Below are positions 8,604 to 17,806 of a stretch of 64,000 nt of DNA, piece after piece. The notes beneath the pieces were generated by a model. It had not been told where the DNA came from and made no database searches. It saw only the letters and a list, made by a program, of their open reading frames with translations. Made by a program: the position numbers and the translations under genes. Source of the stretch: Cellvibrio sp. KY-GH-1. GTDB taxonomy: Bacteria; Pseudomonadota; Gammaproteobacteria; Pseudomonadales; Cellvibrionaceae. Location: positions 3,369,501-3,433,500 of the forward strand of contig NZ_CP031728.1 in assembly GCF_008806975.1 (NCBI RefSeq), given 5' to 3'. Position 1 is the first letter of the stretch. Each line of letters begins with the position of its first letter.

Positions 8604-9398
8604 ATGCATTTCCCCATTAAGCAGTCCGAACTTATGTCTGAGCTGGTCGCCAAAGTGCGCGGCTTGAGCGAGCTTTTGTGTGCAGCAATATCCCCGGAAG
8701 AAACCTTCCTGGTTCCCGCCAGCGATGACATCTTTGCCGACATCCCCCCGACTCGCCTGTTGCGCGTCAGTGAAGGCCAAGTGGATTACGTGTTAAATGG
8801 CAAGCGGGTAATGCATTTCGAAGAGGGGGACTTGCTCGGCCTGCCGAGATCCCTCAATTTGCCGCAAGGTCAATTTTCCTGCAAAGCACCTATTACTGTG
8901 ATCGCCTACGAGCGCGATGCGCTGATGGCTGCCGTCAATGCGGACCTGAAAAGCCAGCGTAATTGGGCCTATTACCTTTTGTGCAACCTCAGTCTGTACG
9001 AATTGGCGTTCACCCAGGAACTGCGCGCCGAATTCCAGCCAGCAGCCGGATTTATGCATTACCGCACAGGAGAAACCATCATCCAGCAAGGCGACTCAGC
9101 ACATAAGGTTTACACATTACTTGAAGGTGCCGCCGACGCGGTCTGCGATGGTGTTACGGTCGGAGAAATCCACGCCAATGAAATTTTCGGAGCCCTGGCC
9201 GTGTTCACCCGCCAACCGCGTATGGCCTCGGTAATCGCTACCAGTGATTGCACGGTTCTGGCGGTACGCAAGGAAGAGTTTATTACCCTGATCGAACACC
9301 AGCCGCAGATTTGCCTTGGTCTAATTGAAGAAATGGCCGCCAAAATTAATCAGCTGAACACCCAGCTTTTGCAACTGAAGACGCCCAAAACAGCATAA
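8604..9398 (+). CDS. Cyclic-nucleotide-binding-domain-like protein (two cupin-like cNMP folds)
   Basis: The likely start is the ATG at 8604 after GAGAGG; the frame is open 55 codons further upstream but that part has low complexity and no second ribosome binding site. The 264-residue protein contains two cNMP-binding beta-barrels. The first (about 30-110) is degenerate (LLRVSEGQVDYVLNGKRV, EEGDLLGLPRSL); the second (about 150-250) has FMHYRTGETIIQQGDSAHKV in two pieces and EIHANEIFGALAVFTRQPRMASV, which retains the glycine-rich and FG(A) positions of the phosphate-binding cassette but with R-MASV at the arginine/Ser site. No DNA-binding helix-turn-helix follows, so it is probably a sensor or adaptor and not a CRP-type activator. 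Confidence 0.7.
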   Translation: MHFPIKQSELMSELVAKVRGLSELLCAAISPEETFLVPASDDIFADIPPTRLLRVSEGQVDYVLNGKRVMHFEEGDLLGLPRSLNLPQGQFSCKAPITVIAYERDALMAAVNADLKSQRNWAYYLLCNLSLYELAFTQELRAEFQPAAGFMHYRTGETIIQQGDSAHKVYTLLEGAADAVCDGVTVGEIHANEIFGALAVFTRQPRMASVIATSDCTVLAVRKEEFITLIEHQPQICLGLIEEMAAKINQLNTQLLQLKTPKTA

Positions 9399-9402
9399 AT
9401 AA

Positions 9403-9452
9403 GAATAATTCTCAAAAATTATTTGACTTTTAAATGAGAAATATTATTATTA
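9403..9452 (+). promoter_or_regulatory. Sigma-70 promoter flanked by Fur-box-like sequences
   Basis: TTGACT (9423-9428) and TATTAT (9445-9450) are separated by 16 bp, a strong sigma-70 promoter on the plus strand. Two AT-rich elements resemble halves of the Fur box GATAATGATAATCATTATC: GAATAATTCTC (9403-9413, upstream of -35) and ATGAGAAATATTATTATTA (9434-9452, over the spacer and -10). Repression by Fur-iron is the inference; neither site is a full consensus match. Confidence 0.5.
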
Positions 9453-9456
9453 ACTC

Positions 9457-9610
9457 ACTGGCATGCAGTTTCACTGCAAATCAGTTGAGTAGTATCCTTA
9501 ATCGCCCTGCAAGTCGGTTAAAGAGTTTGCTCACCCCCTTGGGGCTTTCCTCTCCGAAGGTCTCTCGGCTAACACGGTTGCTTGGGCCGCCCTTGAGGCG
9601 GCCATTTTTA
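9457..9610 (+). ncRNA. Candidate small RNA, possibly Fur-regulated
   Basis: No open reading frame of note is found between the promoter at 9423-9450 and the terminator at 9585-9609, giving a predicted transcript of about 150 nt. Its 5' end can fold into TGCAGT-TTC-ACTGCA (9464-9478); an unpaired stretch with GTTTGCTCACCCCC follows, then two small stems, and the terminator. The layout (iron-box promoter, short non-coding body, strong terminator with U-run) is that of RyhB/PrrF-type RNAs. I cannot show sequence homology to those families. Confidence 0.45.
9585..9609 (+). terminator. Rho-independent terminator of the candidate small RNA
   Basis: A 7-bp perfect stem GGCCGCC / GGCGGCC with a CTTGA loop is followed by ATTTTTA. 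No annotated gene ends here, so it must end a short transcript or one reading through from 9398. Confidence 0.8.
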
Positions 9611-9739
9611 TAAACGCGACTGCAGTTTTTCCTTTCTTAACATCGCCCGCAATTGAAATCCCGAGTACCTGTACACATATATTCCCACGTGACCGTCATT
9701 CAGACGGTAAACCTTACCTAACTCATGGGAGATAATATC

Positions 9740-10615
9740 GTGTTACGCATAGGCTTGTTTTTACTCACTAACCTCGCGGTAATGCTGGTGGCTGGTGTAG
9801 TTTTAAGCTTACTCGGGGTTGGCAGTTATCGCACTGCAGGCGGACTTGACCTGCAAAACCTGCTGATTTTCTGCGCCGTGTTCGGATTTGTCGGCTCCTT
9901 TATTTCCCTGTTTTTATCCAAGTGGATGGCCAAGAAAACCATGGGTGTGCAGCTGATAGAACAGCCGCGCAACGCCGACGAAAAATGGCTGGTCGACACC
10001 GTGGTTGAGTTATCTGAGAAAGCCGGAATTAAAACGCCGGAAATTGGCGTGTTTGCGGCTCAAGAATCTAACGCATTTGCTACGGGCTGGAATCGCAATG
10101 ATGCCCTGGTCGCCGTAAGCCTCGGGCTCTTACAACGCTTTGAGCGCGATGAAGTAAAGGCGGTACTAGCGCACGAGATTGGGCACGTAGCCAACGGCGA
10201 TATGATCACCTTGAGTCTGATCCAAGGTGTGGTAAATACCTTTGTCATGTTCTTCGCCCGCATCATTGGCGATCTGGTTGACCGGGTCCTGCTGAAAAAT
10301 GAAGATGGTCGCGGCATCGCCTTTATGGTCACTACCTTTATCGCCGAGATTGTTCTGGGCATTCTGGCCTCTATGATTGTGGCGGCTTTCTCGCGCTACC
10401 GCGAATATCGCGCCGATGAGGCTGGCGCGACTCTGGCCGATCGCGGCGCAATGATCCGCGCCCTGCAACGCCTGCAAGCCGAGACAAGTGCCGGAGTGGA
10501 AAGCCCATTACCGAGCAGCATGCGCGCCTTTGGTATTAGTGGTGGCATGAGCAATCTGTTTGCGAGCCATCCTCCCTTGGAAGCGCGTATTCAAGCGCTG
10601 CGCAACGCTGCTTAA
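9740..10615 (+). CDS. htpX: Membrane zinc protease HtpX
   Basis: HtpX is a heat-shock-associated inner-membrane M48 protease of membrane protein quality control. The GTG at 9740 has GGGAG 8 bp upstream and gives the family's normal start ([15 protein letters not shown]); the ATG at 9725 has no ribosome binding site. The 291-residue product has two N-terminal membrane segments (about 1-27, 38-60), the zinc motif HEIGH (His145, Glu146, His149) followed by NGD, two further hydrophobic segments (about 170-225), and the downstream [11 protein letters not shown] motif with the third zinc ligand. The next gene, another stress protease, begins 18 bp after the stop. Confidence 0.95.
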   Translation: MLRIGLFLLTNLAVMLVAGVVLSLLGVGSYRTAGGLDLQNLLIFCAVFGFVGSFISLFLSKWMAKKTMGVQLIEQPRNADEKWLVDTVVELSEKAGIKTPEIGVFAAQESNAFATGWNRNDALVAVSLGLLQRFERDEVKAVLAHEIGHVANGDMITLSLIQGVVNTFVMFFARIIGDLVDRVLLKNEDGRGIAFMVTTFIAEIVLGILASMIVAAFSRYREYRADEAGATLADRGAMIRALQRLQAETSAGVESPLPSSMRAFGISGGMSNLFASHPPLEARIQALRNAA

Positions 10616-10633
10616 TCGCTGGAGACTGACACT

Positions 10634-11680
10634 ATGAAGCTCTGGCGCTGGTTTTTACTCAGCTTCCTGACCGGCGCCAGCACCTTGAGTGCGGCAACCG
10701 TTCAGGCGTTTTCTACCGATGACGAACAAAACAGCATGGAGGTGTTTGAATCCTCACGCCCCAGCGTAGTGTTCGTCACTAACCAACAACTCGCTCGCGA
10801 TCCCTACTCTTTTGATCTCGTGACCGTACCACGCGGCTCAGGTACCGGTTTTGTATGGGACGAAAAAGGTTACATTGTGACCAACTACCACGTGGTCGAA
10901 GGTGCTCGCAAAATCACTATTACTTTGCAAGATCAGTCCAATTGGCCTGCAGAGGTGGTGGGATTAGCGCCCGAACGCGATATTGCCGTACTGAAAATCG
11001 ACGGGCAAAAAGCCAAACTTAAAGCCTTGCCTTTGGGGGATTCAGGTAATTTGCGTGTCGGGCGTAAAGTATTGGCGATCGGTAATCCATTTGGCTTGGA
11101 CGCCACCCTTACCACCGGAGTGGTGAGCGCGTTGGGGCGCGAAATTGAATCCCCCAATCAGCGCAAAATCACCAATGTCATTCAGACGGATGCGGCAATT
11201 AACCCCGGCAATTCGGGCGGCCCGTTGCTTAATTCTGAAGGGCGCCTCATAGGGGTCAACACAATGATCTACAGCCCCAGCGGCGCCAGCGCCGGAATTG
11301 GCTTTGCGATTCCCGTCAATACGGTGAAAGAAGTTGTTCCAGAGTTAATTACTCATGGACGCATAGTGCGCCCAGTGCTTGGAATTGCGGTAGCGCCTGA
11401 TCAATGGGCGCAACAGGTTGGCATTCAAGGTGTACCTATTTTACGTGTAGAACCCAACTCTCCAGCCGCGGAGGCTGGCTTGCAAGGTGCGAAACGCAAT
11501 AACTGGGGGCAAATCAGTCTGGGCGATGTCATAGTCGCCATTGAGGACTACCCGGTCGCCAACGATGATCAGCTCTTAAGTGCCCTGGAGCATTACAAAC
11601 CAGGCGACAAGGTAAACGTGAGCGTGATGCGCGATAGCAAGCTGCTCACGCGCAAAGTGCGATTGATTGCACCGCAATGA
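10634..11680 (+). CDS. Periplasmic HtrA-family serine protease with one PDZ domain (DegS/DegQ-like)
   Basis: The 348-residue protein has a signal peptide or anchor (MKLWRWFLLSFLTGASTLS..., cleavage near VQA), a chymotrypsin-like S1C domain with the triad His86 (TNYHVVEG), Asp116 (ERDIAVL) and Ser194 (NPGNSGGPLL), and a single PDZ domain (about 245-345). One PDZ and this length match DegS-type regulators or short plant/cyanobacterial-type HtrA proteases; the presumed cleavable signal makes a soluble protease likely. It follows htpX and shares a 4-bp overlap with the next gene, so the three may form one envelope-stress operon. Confidence 0.85.
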   Translation: MKLWRWFLLSFLTGASTLSAATVQAFSTDDEQNSMEVFESSRPSVVFVTNQQLARDPYSFDLVTVPRGSGTGFVWDEKGYIVTNYHVVEGARKITITLQDQSNWPAEVVGLAPERDIAVLKIDGQKAKLKALPLGDSGNLRVGRKVLAIGNPFGLDATLTTGVVSALGREIESPNQRKITNVIQTDAAINPGNSGGPLLNSEGRLIGVNTMIYSPSGASAGIGFAIPVNTVKEVVPELITHGRIVRPVLGIAVAPDQWAQQVGIQGVPILRVEPNSPAAEAGLQGAKRNNWGQISLGDVIVAIEDYPVANDDQLLSALEHYKPGDKVNVSVMRDSKLLTRKVRLIAPQ

Positions 11681-12018
11681 CAGCAACCGATGGCAGCCTG
11701 CTCGCCCTTTGTGATCTCGAGGATTTGGATGAAGGTTCGAGCCGCGGTTTTACACTGGGCAAGCTGAATGTTTTTGTTGTCAAAAAACGCGGACTGATCT
11801 TCGTCTTCAACAACGCCTGCCCCCATTTGGGAATTCCGCTGGAATGGGTAGAACACCAGTTTCTGGACAACAGCGGCACCATGATCCAATGCGCCAATCA
11901 CGGCGCACAATTTGTGATTCAATCCGGGCTCTGCGTTGCGGGCCCGTGCCTAGGGCGAAGCCTGCAGGCCATCCCCCATCTAATCATTGATAACCGTATT
12001 TGGATTAAGTCTGCGTAA
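11677..12018 (+). CDS. Rieske [2Fe-2S] ferredoxin-like protein
   Basis: A 113-residue small Rieske protein. The cluster ligands are in CPHLG (Cys48, His50) and CANHG (Cys72, His75). No signal peptide is present, so it is cytoplasmic. Its ATG overlaps the stop codon of the HtrA-like gene (ATGA), indicating translational coupling. Homologues are annotated as Rieske-type electron carriers or assimilatory nitrite reductase small-subunit-like proteins; no oxygenase partner is present nearby, so its redox partner is unknown. Confidence 0.85.
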   Translation: MTATDGSLLALCDLEDLDEGSSRGFTLGKLNVFVVKKRGLIFVFNNACPHLGIPLEWVEHQFLDNSGTMIQCANHGAQFVIQSGLCVAGPCLGRSLQAIPHLIIDNRIWIKSA

Positions 12019-12100
12019 ATTTACGCAAGCGCCCTTGAATTAATGATTCGAGGCCGCCAGATTCACGCCCACTAGTACACAACACTCGGAGAGCTACCTC

Positions 12101-13255
12101 ATGCAAAATTTCACTTTCTCCAATCCCACCAAAATCGTTTTTGGCGAGGGGCAAATTAAAGAGCTGGCAAACCTTGTCCCCAAGGATGCGCGCATACTCG
12201 TAACCTACGGCGGCGGCTCAATTAAGAAAAACGGTGTTTATGACCAAGTAGTCAAAGCACTGGAAGGAAAAACCTGGTTTGAATTTGGGGGAATTGAACC
12301 CAACCCCCACTATGAAACGCTGATGAAAGCGGTGGAATTCGTTAAAAAAGAAAATATCGACTTCCTTTTACCCGTTGGTGGAGGAAGTGTGATCGATGGC
12401 ACCAAGTTAATCGCCGCAGCGATAAATTTTGACGGTGAGCCTTGGGATATCATGGCGAAGAGCCAGCCATTTTTTTCTGCACTCCCTATCGGTTGTGTAC
12501 TGACGCTTCCAGCTACCGGAACCGAGAGCAACGGCAATTCAGTCATCACCAAAGCGGCGACCCAAGAGAAGCTAGCGTTTGGCAGCCCATTAGTGTACCC
12601 ACAGTTTGCGATCCTCGACCCGACCACCACCTACAGCCTGCCACCTCGCCAAATCGCCAATGGAGCTGTAGACGCATTCGTCCACATTATGGAGCAATAC
12701 CTCACTTATCCGGTGGACGCCAAAGTTCAGGATCGTTTTGCTGAAGGCCTGCTGATGACATTGATCGAAGAAGGACCGCGCTCACTTAAAGAACCCAACA
12801 ATTACGCCGTGCGTGCCAATGTTATGTGGGCAGCAACCATGGCCCTTAATGGGCTTATTGGCGTCGGAGTGCCGCAAGACTGGGCGACGCATATGATCGG
12901 ACACGAAATTACCGCTATGCATGGTCTGGATCATGCCCAAACCCTGGCAGTAGTCCTGCCCGCTGTGATGCAGCACCAACGCGACAAAAAGCGCGGCAAG
13001 TTGCTTCAGTATGGTCGTCGTGTGTGGGGGCTGAACCAGACCAATGACGATGAACTTATCGATGCAGCCATCGCGGCAACACGCGGCTTCTTCGAGCAGA
13101 TGGGAACCCCAACTACCCTGAGTGGTTACGGTGTTGGACGGGACTCTATTCCCAAGCTGGTTGATATGTTGGTGAAGCACGAATTGCTCGCACTGGGCGA
13201 ACACGGCGTGATTACGCCCGAGGCGTCGCGCGAGATCCTTGAGCTCGCCGCCTGA
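12101..13255 (+). CDS. yqhD: Iron-type alcohol dehydrogenase / NADPH-dependent aldehyde reductase YqhD
   Basis: This 384-residue group III alcohol dehydrogenase has the YqhD start (MQNFTFSNPTKIVFGEGQI), the NADP-binding GGGSIKKNGVYD and GGGSVIDGTK motifs, and metal ligands in NGAVDAFVHIMEQY and GHEITAMHGLDHAQ. YqhD reduces short-chain and lipid-peroxide-derived aldehydes in the cytoplasm with NADPH. An ATG with GGAGAG upstream supports the start. A bidirectional terminator separates it from hldE. Confidence 0.92.
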   Translation: MQNFTFSNPTKIVFGEGQIKELANLVPKDARILVTYGGGSIKKNGVYDQVVKALEGKTWFEFGGIEPNPHYETLMKAVEFVKKENIDFLLPVGGGSVIDGTKLIAAAINFDGEPWDIMAKSQPFFSALPIGCVLTLPATGTESNGNSVITKAATQEKLAFGSPLVYPQFAILDPTTTYSLPPRQIANGAVDAFVHIMEQYLTYPVDAKVQDRFAEGLLMTLIEEGPRSLKEPNNYAVRANVMWAATMALNGLIGVGVPQDWATHMIGHEITAMHGLDHAQTLAVVLPAVMQHQRDKKRGKLLQYGRRVWGLNQTNDDELIDAAIAATRGFFEQMGTPTTLSGYGVGRDSIPKLVDMLVKHELLALGEHGVITPEASREILELAA

Positions 13256-13270
13256 TCATTTCTTTGTTCC

Positions 13271-13303
13271 AAAAAAAATGCCACCCATTGGGCGGCATTT
13301 TTT
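13271..13303. terminator. Bidirectional terminator between yqhD and hldE
   Basis: ATGCCACCC and GGGCGGCAT form a stem with one C-A mismatch, flanked by an A-run of 8 on the left and a T-run of 6 on the right, so it can act in both directions between the convergent genes. Confidence 0.85.
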
Positions 13304-13320
13304 AGGTCATTATGCGGTGT

Positions 13321-14745
13321 TTACTGTTTGCGAATTTTGTTCACAATCGAGGTGGTTGAACAGTTGTCGTAAAAGCTAAGCACTTTTACCTTACCGCCAT
13401 AGGGCTTTACGATATTACCCCCCACTACCTGGTCTTCACTGTAGTCGCCGCCTTTTACCAGCACATCTGGTTTTACCCGCCGAAGCAATCGCTCCGGGGT
13501 ATCCTCATCAAACGATACAACCCAATCCACCGCCTCCAAACCCGCCAATACTGCCATACGTCGATCCAAAGGATTAATTGGCCGGCCGCTGCCTTTAAGG
13601 CGACGAATTGAAGCATCAGAATTAACGGCGACTATCAGACGATCACCCTGTTTACGCGCCTCTTCCAAATAACCCACATGACCCGCGTGGATAATATCGA
13701 AACAGCCGTTGGTAAATACCAACCGCTCGCCGCTGGCACGCGCATCTTCAATCGCCATGAGCAATTGCTCTTCTGAAACCACTCCGCGTTGCGCACCTTG
13801 TTCCGCGATAATGGCGCGGCGCAATTCAGGGGCACTTACCGCGGCGGTACCCAGTTTGCCAACCACGATACCCGCCGCCAGGTTTGCCAGTGCTGTCGCT
13901 TCCGGCATCGAATGCCCTGCGGCTATGGCAGCCGCGAGGGTTGCAATCACCGTATCACCGGCACCAGTCACATCAAATACTTCACGCCCGCGCGCTGGTA
14001 GATGCAGCTCCGGCTGGCTGGGGCGTAACAGCGTCATACCCTGCTCCCCGCGGGTAATCAGCAAGGCTTGCAAACCCAGATCCTGCATAAGGGCTTTGCC
14101 TTTCTGTACCAGGTCCTGCTCACTGGTACATTTGCCAACCACGGTTTCAAATTCATGGAAATTCGGCGTCAATATGTTTGCGCCACGATAGCGAACAAAA
14201 TCATGCCCCTTGGGGTCAACCAATACCGGGACGCCTGCGTCACGCGCAATGCGAATGAGGGTTTGGCAATCCTGCAGACTGCCCTTGGCATAATCGGACA
14301 ACACCAGTACATCACAATTACGAATTGCAGCTCTAACCTTACCGATAAAATCGGCACTGTCCGAGAGATCGAACTTGTCTTCAAAATCCATGCGTAGCAA
14401 TTGCTGATGACGGCTAATCACACGCAGCTTTGTGATCGTGGGTTTGGTGGTAGAAACCAGAAAATCTATATCGATTTTGGCTGCCCGCAGACGATGTTGC
14501 AAAATCTGGCCCGCCTCATCGTTACCGACAATGCCGATTAGCGACACACTTGAACCCAAGGCCGCCATGTTCAGCGCCACGTTACCGGCGCCGCCGGGGC
14601 GATCTTCCGTCTGGCTGACCTTAACTACCGGAACCGGCGCCTCGGGCGAGATACGTGAACTCATGCCGTGCCAATAGCGATCCAGCATGACATCCCCCAC
14701 CACCAGGATATGGGCACTTTCAAAGTTAGGCATAGTTAGATGCAT
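13321..14745 (-). CDS. hldE: Bifunctional D-beta-heptose-7-phosphate kinase / heptose-1-phosphate adenylyltransferase
   Basis: HldE carries out two steps of ADP-heptose synthesis for the LPS inner core. The N-terminal ribokinase-like domain (1 to about 318) starts HILVVGDVMLDRYW and ends with the GAGDT motif in DVTGAGDTVIATLAA. The C-terminal cytidylyltransferase-like domain begins VFTNGCFDIIHAGHVGYL. The ATG at 14745 (MHLTMPNFE) matches the family start (MKVTLPEFE in E. coli); the ATG seven codons earlier is less likely. It is the last gene of the LPS run, 63 bp after msbA. Confidence 0.95.
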   Translation of the reverse strand: MHLTMPNFESAHILVVGDVMLDRYWHGMSSRISPEAPVPVVKVSQTEDRPGGAGNVALNMAALGSSVSLIGIVGNDEAGQILQHRLRAAKIDIDFLVSTTKPTITKLRVISRHQQLLRMDFEDKFDLSDSADFIGKVRAAIRNCDVLVLSDYAKGSLQDCQTLIRIARDAGVPVLVDPKGHDFVRYRGANILTPNFHEFETVVGKCTSEQDLVQKGKALMQDLGLQALLITRGEQGMTLLRPSQPELHLPARGREVFDVTGAGDTVIATLAAAIAAGHSMPEATALANLAAGIVVGKLGTAAVSAPELRRAIIAEQGAQRGVVSEEQLLMAIEDARASGERLVFTNGCFDIIHAGHVGYLEEARKQGDRLIVAVNSDASIRRLKGSGRPINPLDRRMAVLAGLEAVDWVVSFDEDTPERLLRRVKPDVLVKGGDYSEDQVVGGNIVKPYGGKVKVLSFYDNCSTTSIVNKIRKQ

Positions 14746-14808
14746 AGTCTCTACTCTGTTTAACATCCGTTAGACGGGCACCCTGCGCGGGTCCTTGCTC
14801 CACGCCGG

Positions 14809-16602
14809 CTAGTGCGCCGGCACTTCAGGTAAATCATCAGCATCATTGTGGAACTGCTTAGCATGTAGCCGAGCATAAACCCCTTTTGCAGACAAAAGCT
14901 GCATATGAGTTCCCTGTTCCACTATTTCCCCCTGCTCCATCACCAATATCCGATCAGCGTTCTCAATCGTAGATAGTCGATGGGCGACAACGAAGGTAGT
15001 GCGACCTTTCATTACTTGCTCCATGGCCGCCTGGATATAGCGCTCAGACTCGTTATCCAGCGCAGAAGTTGCCTCATCCAGAATTAATATTGGCGCATCT
15101 TTCAGGATTGCCCGTGCAATCGCCAAGCGCTGCCGCTGACCGCCAGATAGGCGCGCACCCGATTCCCCGATTAGTGTATTAAAACCCTCGGGCAATTGCT
15201 CGATAAATTCTGTCGCATAGGCAGCATCGGCGGCTTTGCGAATTTCATCCATCGATTTTATTTGCAGGCTGCCGTATGCGATATTGCCAGCAACCGTATC
15301 ATTAAACAAAGTTACCTGTTGATTAACCAAGGCAATTTGTTCGCGTAAATTGCGCAATTGATAGGCTTGAACGGGAACATTATCGATACAAATTTCACCG
15401 GCGCTGGCATCGTGAAAACGATTCAACAAACTCACCAGTGTAGATTTTCCACTGCCCGACTTGCCAACCAACGCAATGACTTCGCCGGACTTTACTTGCA
15501 AATTTATCTTATTTAATGCCGGGCTAGATTGATTGGGATAAATAAAGGTTGCATCGGCAAACCTCACATCACCCTTTACACGCGGCACTTGATAAGTCCC
15601 CGTATCGGTTTCAGTAGCTGAATCCAACATGGTAAAAACACTGTCTGCCGCAGCCACGCCTTTCAAAATAGTAGGAGCCACTTCACCCAGTTTGCGCATG
15701 GCAGGAAGGATTCCGGCAACCGACGTCATGTAGGCGATAAAACTGGCAGGATCTTTCAACTCCATAAAAGTTAAGGCAACAAAAATCAGCAGGCCAATCG
15801 CACAGGCAATAATCAGTTGAATCAGAGGTGTATTAGCTGCAGACGTCACGACAATTTTCATATTCTGTTGCAAGTTTTTTTTGCTCACAGATTCAAAGCG
15901 TTGCTTCTCATACTCTTCACCGCCAAAACTGCGCATCACTTTAAAACCATTGATCATTTCGCCAGTGACCTGCGTTAAATCGCCCACTGTGTTTTGCACC
16001 CGGTTGCTCAACCGACGCAATCGTTTACCCACAGTAGTCACAATTACACCGATTAGCGGCGCAATTAAAATAAAAACCAGTGTGAGTCGCCAATCGGTAT
16101 AAAGCAGGTATCCAAAGAGCGCTATAACCGTCAAACCTTCGCGCAATGAAATCTTTATCGCATCAGTTGCCGCGGCAGTAACACCGTTGATGTTATAAGT
16201 AATAATCGAAATTAAATTGCCAGAATTTTTTTCATCAAAGGTCGCATTAGGTAATTGCGTCATATGATTAAAAACATCGACGCGCAGACGATGTACAACG
16301 TTGAACGCGATACGCGACATTAAATAGATGCCGACAAACGCCCCCAGGCTACGCAACAAAGTCGCACCTATAACTTGCAGAGGAACCCAATAGCGATCCG
16401 TCGGATCATTTGCCGCAATAACGTTGACCAGATTCTCCAGAATTTTTACAAACATCACGCTGGACGCTGCCAATAAGCCAAACCCGAGCATGCTCAGTAC
16501 AAAAAAGCCTACATAAGGTTTTACATATCCCAATAAGCGCTTGTAAACCGTCCAGGCGGAAGCATCCCCTACAGCGCTATTTTTTTTTGCTACAGAACTC
16601 AT
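14809..16602 (-). CDS. msbA: Lipid A export ATP-binding/permease MsbA
   Basis: The 597-residue half-transporter has six N-terminal membrane segments (to about 320) and an ABC ATPase domain with Walker A GKSGSGKST, signature LSGGQRQRLAIARA and Walker B ILILDEATSALD. MsbA flips lipid A-core across the inner membrane. It lies 3 bp after the O-antigen-ligase-like gene and before hldE, in the LPS core operon. Confidence 0.93.
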   Translation of the reverse strand: MSSVAKKNSAVGDASAWTVYKRLLGYVKPYVGFFVLSMLGFGLLAASSVMFVKILENLVNVIAANDPTDRYWVPLQVIGATLLRSLGAFVGIYLMSRIAFNVVHRLRVDVFNHMTQLPNATFDEKNSGNLISIITYNINGVTAAATDAIKISLREGLTVIALFGYLLYTDWRLTLVFILIAPLIGVIVTTVGKRLRRLSNRVQNTVGDLTQVTGEMINGFKVMRSFGGEEYEKQRFESVSKKNLQQNMKIVVTSAANTPLIQLIIACAIGLLIFVALTFMELKDPASFIAYMTSVAGILPAMRKLGEVAPTILKGVAAADSVFTMLDSATETDTGTYQVPRVKGDVRFADATFIYPNQSSPALNKINLQVKSGEVIALVGKSGSGKSTLVSLLNRFHDASAGEICIDNVPVQAYQLRNLREQIALVNQQVTLFNDTVAGNIAYGSLQIKSMDEIRKAADAAYATEFIEQLPEGFNTLIGESGARLSGGQRQRLAIARAILKDAPILILDEATSALDNESERYIQAAMEQVMKGRTTFVVAHRLSTIENADRILVMEQGEIVEQGTHMQLLSAKGVYARLHAKQFHNDADDLPEVPAH

Positions 16603-16605
16603 AGT

Positions 16606-17784
16606 TTATCCATTCAGTGGCGCACGCACGGGTACACTTTTGCGAGGCATTAAAGCCGCAGCAAGAAGCCCGGCAGGAACCCAATAAAGCAGCCATTTCA
16701 CATCAATTTCCCAAAACAGGGTACGCGAATCGACTAACAGACAACCGCAACCATAAAGCAACCAGAGCGTAAGTGGCGCTAAGGGCAGGTGACGACGAGC
16801 GGCCCAGAGTAACAGCACTAGATGAACCACAGCCAAACTCAGGCCGATCATTCCCGTGCGATAAACGATATCCAACCAGGCGTTGTGAGCATGATGATAT
16901 TCACCAATGCTGGTTTGAATATCGGTGACCTCACTCATGCCAATGCCCCACAAAAACAGACCGGGGTCCGCAATCATTTGGCGGATCACGTCCAGCCAGA
17001 TTTGATCGCGAAATGAAGCTCCACGCTCCAACAACAATTGATCCAGCGGAAAAATCACAAAGAGCGACAACAGCCCCACCAGGGAAGCACTGAGTTGCAC
17101 CAGCAGGATTTTCCAACCTGGACGCAACCAACACAATCCAATCAGCAGCGCCAATACGAGTGACAGCAATGGCCCGCGACTTTGGGATAAGCCTAGCGCA
17201 GCTAACGCAGGAATACAGGCGAGCGACAGACCTAATGCGCATTTAAAGCAGTCGGTACGCCAGGACAATAAAATCCCCAGCAATACCACAACCCCATACA
17301 CTTGCCCAACCAGCGTAGGTGCACGCGCGACAGTGACACCTTCCATGCGCGCCGCCAGTGGATGGTTCCAATAAAACACGGCAATATTCAACAAGGCAGA
17401 TAGCGCACCAATAACTACTAACCAGCGCAAAATTTGATCCCAGTCGATGGATTTTTTTTGCAGCACCCACGCAGTGCCAGCCAGCCAGACTACCAACACC
17501 AACCACTGCACAACCAGATACCCTAAATCACCACCCCATAGACCGGATACGAGAGCCCAACTTGCATAGGCTAAGGCTGCAGCGGTAAACCAACCACCGT
17601 AGACTGCAAGCTCTGGCCGACGCCAAGGCAGTACCATTAACAGAGGAATAAAAAACGCAAGCGCATAGATTCCTTCTAATCCATCGCGCGAAGGCGCCCA
17701 CAAAAAAGCGCTCACAAAAACCCACAAACCACCATAGGCCCAGGCCAACATTTTTTGTTCACGTTGTGCGGAATTCAATAACAT
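16606..17784 (-). CDS. O-antigen ligase / WaaL-like polymerase-ligase membrane protein
   Basis: I place the start at the ATG 17784 (MLLNSAQREQKMLAWAYGG), which avoids overlap with the upstream gene; the frame is open further but unlikely coding. The product (392 residues) has about ten hydrophobic segments and the long periplasmic loop with the H-AHN motif (GEYHHAHNAWLDIVYRTG) characteristic of the Wzy_C/WaaL family, in which the His is needed for ligation. The neighbouring core genes favour a role in attaching O-antigen or capping sugar to lipid A-core, but polymerase activity is also possible. Confidence 0.82.
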   Translation of the reverse strand: MLLNSAQREQKMLAWAYGGLWVFVSAFLWAPSRDGLEGIYALAFFIPLLMVLPWRRPELAVYGGWFTAAALAYASWALVSGLWGGDLGYLVVQWLVLVVWLAGTAWVLQKKSIDWDQILRWLVVIGALSALLNIAVFYWNHPLAARMEGVTVARAPTLVGQVYGVVVLLGILLSWRTDCFKCALGLSLACIPALAALGLSQSRGPLLSLVLALLIGLCWLRPGWKILLVQLSASLVGLLSLFVIFPLDQLLLERGASFRDQIWLDVIRQMIADPGLFLWGIGMSEVTDIQTSIGEYHHAHNAWLDIVYRTGMIGLSLAVVHLVLLLWAARRHLPLAPLTLWLLYGCGCLLVDSRTLFWEIDVKWLLYWVPAGLLAAALMPRKSVPVRAPLNG

Positions 17785-17806
17785 AAAATCACACTGATCT
17801 CTGTAT

